This document shows, in pieces, positions 5,274-6,786 of a stretch of 6,786 bases of DNA. Origin of the DNA: a bacterium (GTDB lineage: Bacteria; Cyanobacteriota; Vampirovibrionia; Gastranaerophilales; Gastranaerophilaceae); the NCBI GenBank assembly GCA_017541565.1, contig JAFXYU010000232.1, forward strand, positions 1-6,786, written 5' to 3'. The number at the start of each line of letters is the position of its first letter. The first letter of the stretch is position 1. The notes beneath the pieces were generated by a model, which was given only the letters and a program-made list of their open reading frames with translations, made no database searches and was not told the DNA's origin. The position numbers and the translations under genes were made by a program.

Positions 5274-5292
5274 CATTTAATGAAAGACAAAC

Positions 5293-5330
5293 AGGACAGA
5301 CCTTTACATCAAAAGTCTGTCTTTTATTTA
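5293..5330 (+). terminator. Terminator of the membrane-protein operon
   Basis: GACAGAC (5295-5301) pairs with GTCTGTC (5315-5321), extended by a G-T and an A-T pair, with a 13-nt loop and then TTTTATTTAT. The stem ends only a few bases before the birA -10 boxes, so the terminator and the next promoter are packed together. Confidence 0.75.
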
Positions 5331-5345
5331 TAATATAATATCTTT
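5329..5345 (+). promoter_or_regulatory. Tandem TATAAT boxes abutting the birA start
   Basis: Two perfect TATAAT hexamers (5329-5334 and 5334-5339, sharing a T) lie just before the ATG at 5346. Normal spacing from the second places transcription start at about 5345-5347, the start codon itself. TTTACA at 5303-5308 is a possible -35, but with a 20-bp spacer to the first box. No Shine-Dalgarno is present. Confidence 0.6.
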
Positions 5346-6068
5346 ATGAAGTATTTATATTTAGACGAAATTGATTCAACAAATAAATATGCCAAGGACA
5401 ATATAAACAATTTGTCTGACATGACAGTTGTGTATACTTCAAAGCAAACTGCCGGACGCGGCAGGTTAAACAGGGGGTGGCATTATATCGGAGAAGACAA
5501 TATTTATGCAAGTATTGTTCTTAAACCTTCAAGTGAGATTAAGGAAGTATATTCCAATCTTACTCAATTACTCTGTCTTGTGCTTTCTCAAACTTTTGAG
5601 GAATGCGGTGTTGTTCCGAAGATTAAGTGGCCAAATGATATACGGATTAATAAGAAAAAGATTTCAGGTATTCTTGCGGAAAGCGTAATTTCACCGGAAG
5701 GAAGGTTAGAAGGGCTTGTTTTGGGGTTTGGTGTAAATCTTAATACAAGTAAAGATATGCTTGATGAAATAGATCAGTCGGCAACCTCTTTAAATGTAGA
5801 AACGGGTAAGTATACCGATATGGAAATATTCTTGAAAAAGGTTTTGTCAAAGTTTTGTTTGTTATACAATAAGTTTATTGAGGAAGGTTTTTTATCAATA
5901 AGAGAAGACTATATGAAAAGAGCAGAATTCCTCAAGGAGGAGATTTCCGTAAGAGTTTTTGACAAAATTTATACGGGAATTGCGTCGGATGTAACCGACA
6001 AAGGTGCGTTAAAATTAACGGACAATAAGAATAGAGAACATATATTACTGATAGGAGATATTTTATGA
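5346..6068 (+). CDS. birA: Biotin-protein ligase (no DNA-binding domain)
   Basis: A 240-aa ligase that makes biotinyl-AMP from biotin and ATP and transfers biotin to a lysine of a carrier domain in the cytoplasm. Family motifs are in order: S11-T-N, QTAGRGRLNRGW (34-45, the biotin/nucleotide loop; Asn42 stands where E. coli BirA has Gly120), KWPND (94-98), KKISGILAE (104-112) and GFGVNLN (127-133). The C-terminal SH3-like domain covers about 197-240. The protein begins directly at the catalytic domain, without the winged-helix repressor domain of E. coli-type BirA, so it should not autoregulate. There is no ribosome site; the ATG is immediately preceded by -10 boxes. It overlaps the OadG-like gene by 4 bases (ATGA), tying it to a biotin-dependent decarboxylase. 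Confidence 0.95.
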   Translation: MKYLYLDEIDSTNKYAKDNINNLSDMTVVYTSKQTAGRGRLNRGWHYIGEDNIYASIVLKPSSEIKEVYSNLTQLLCLVLSQTFEECGVVPKIKWPNDIRINKKKISGILAESVISPEGRLEGLVLGFGVNLNTSKDMLDEIDQSATSLNVETGKYTDMEIFLKKVLSKFCLLYNKFIEEGFLSIREDYMKRAEFLKEEISVRVFDKIYTGIASDVTDKGALKLTDNKNREHILLIGDIL

Positions 6069-6295
6069 ACGAATTGTTATTAGAGGGCTTATCCGCAATG
6101 TTAATTGGCATGGGGACTGTACTCTCGTTTTTATGCTTGATGATAATATCAATGTTCGTCATGTCAAAGGTTGTAATTAAATTGAATGAAATTTTTCCGG
6201 AGGCAGTTCCTGCTGCGGCTAATGTAAAGAAGGCATCATCCGGAGATGATTCAGAGATTGCTGCGGCGGTTGTTGCGGCTATGTTTAGACGTTAA
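6065..6295 (+). CDS. oadG: OadG-like decarboxylase gamma subunit
   Basis: A 76-aa protein with one N-terminal membrane span (about 7-35; Gly-Met-Gly at 15-17 and a Met-rich exit) and a short tail ending 'SEIAAAVVAAMFRR'. This is the hallmark layout of the sodium-pump decarboxylase gamma family (OAD_gamma): a small anchor that binds the alpha subunit and assembles the complex with the membrane beta pump. The usual acidic/Ala-rich ending 'D-x-E-I-x-A-A-(I/V)-x-A-A' is present. AGGAGA (6053-6058) is 6 nt before the ATG, which overlaps the birA stop. The next gene, 30 nt downstream, encodes the carboxyltransferase. The exact substrate (oxaloacetate, methylmalonyl-CoA or other) cannot be told from this subunit. 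Confidence 0.88.
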   Translation: MNELLLEGLSAMLIGMGTVLSFLCLMIISMFVMSKVVIKLNEIFPEAVPAAANVKKASSGDDSEIAAAVVAAMFRR

Positions 6296-6325
6296 TTAAA
6301 TTTATATATAAAATGGAGAGATAAA

Positions 6326-6786
6326 ATGACAAAACAAATTAAAGTAATGGATACCTCGTTCCGTGATGGTTTTCAATCAATATTCGGTGCAAAGGTTCTT
6401 GTTGATGATTTTATTCCTGCTCTTCAATCAGCAGTCAGTGCAGGACTTAGACATTTTGAAACAGCAGGCGGTGCAAGATTTCAGGCTCCGATTTTTTTCT
6501 GTAATGAAAATGCTTTTGAAACAATGGACAAAATCAGGTCTGCAGTAGATTCTGTTGCACCTGATGTAAAATTGCAATCTCTTGCAAGAGGGGTAAATGT
6601 AGTAGGACTTAATTCACAGCCAAGAGATGTAATAGATTTACACGCAAAAACTTTTGCAAAACATGGTGTTAATGTAATAAGAAACTTTGATGCTTTAAAT
6701 GATGTAAATAACTTAATTGATTCAGCCAATTCAATTAAGAAATACGGTCTCCAGCACGAAGTTACAATTACGATGATGGAACTTCC
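6326..6786 (+). CDS. Carboxyltransferase subunit (OadA/PycB type), 5' part
   Basis: An open frame from ATG 6326 to the right edge (153 codons, incomplete), with GGAG at 6315-6318, 7 nt upstream. It is the N-terminal part of the HMGL-like TIM-barrel carboxyltransferase of oxaloacetate decarboxylase alpha / pyruvate carboxylase B: 'MDTSFRDGFQS' (8-18, with metal-binding Asp9 and the catalytic R-D-G-x-Q), 'FETAGGARF' (45-53), 'LARGVN' and 'IRNFDALND'. Here 'S-F-R-D-G-F-Q' and 'A-R-G-V-N' replace the more common 'T-L-R-D-G-x-Q' and 'L-R-G-Q-N', so it belongs to a divergent subgroup. Any biotin-carrier domain would be beyond the window. Its place after birA and oadG supports a membrane-bound, biotin-dependent decarboxylase. 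Confidence 0.9.
   Translation, partial: MTKQIKVMDTSFRDGFQSIFGAKVLVDDFIPALQSAVSAGLRHFETAGGARFQAPIFFCNENAFETMDKIRSAVDSVAPDVKLQSLARGVNVVGLNSQPRDVIDLHAKTFAKHGVNVIRNFDALNDVNNLIDSANSIKKYGLQHEVTITMMEL

Noticed and set aside
6296..6325. Riboswitch or promoter before the carboxyltransferase gene
   Set aside because: Only 30 nt of AT-rich sequence with a ribosome site; the gene most likely shares the birA-oadG transcript.
6363..6729. Open frames of 61 (plus) and 82 (minus) codons
   Set aside because: They are shadows of the carboxyltransferase frame that starts at 6326 and remains open to the window edge.

Overview
The window is AT-rich, gene-dense bacterial DNA read with the standard bacterial code: birA ends on TGA, and most starts have clear AGGAG-type Shine-Dalgarno sites. 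The best guess for the organism is a gut-type Vampirovibrionia/Gastranaerophilales (Melainabacteria) genome or a close relative. This rests on Asn/Lys-rich proteins of unknown function that carry a short Phe-Lys/Arg-Gly signature near the N-terminus, together with anaerobe genes (rubrerythrin, a biotin-dependent sodium-pump decarboxylase). It is an inference from style, not a proven assignment.

Positions 1-509: a complete tRNA-Ser(GGA) lies on the minus strand (258-344) with a near-consensus promoter. Downstream of it on the same strand is an unusual tandem repeat with a period of about 186 bp. Each unit contains a copy of the tRNA's 3' end, a terminator-like hairpin whose two copies differ but keep their pairing, and a second hairpin. 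In the distal unit the copied tRNA tail is split inside the T-loop by a 94-nt insert. The array appears to continue past the left edge of the window.

Positions 510-1521: a two-gene plus-strand operon. An unrecognised 201-aa protein overlaps by one base (TAATG) with a 118-aa all-helical protein that resembles HEAT repeats. A strong terminator follows.

Positions 1529-3056: two minus-strand genes, a secreted or periplasmic protein with 'IPAGT' motifs and a rubrerythrin. Each has its own promoter signal, and an 8-bp inverted repeat overlaps the rubrerythrin promoter.

Positions 3118-5330: a second two-gene plus-strand operon encoding predicted membrane proteins of 469 and 248 aa. The TAATG junction and ribosome-binding site are nearly identical to those of the first operon. 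The larger protein carries three diverged copies of a module of about 45-50 residues.

Positions 5329-6786: a biotin/decarboxylase operon. It holds birA (ligase without the DNA-binding domain, apparently leaderless), a 76-aa OadG-like membrane anchor, and the start of a carboxyltransferase (oxaloacetate decarboxylase alpha / pyruvate carboxylase B type) that runs off the right edge. The logic is coherent: BirA would biotinylate the carrier domain used by the decarboxylase, and OadG would anchor the complex in the membrane.
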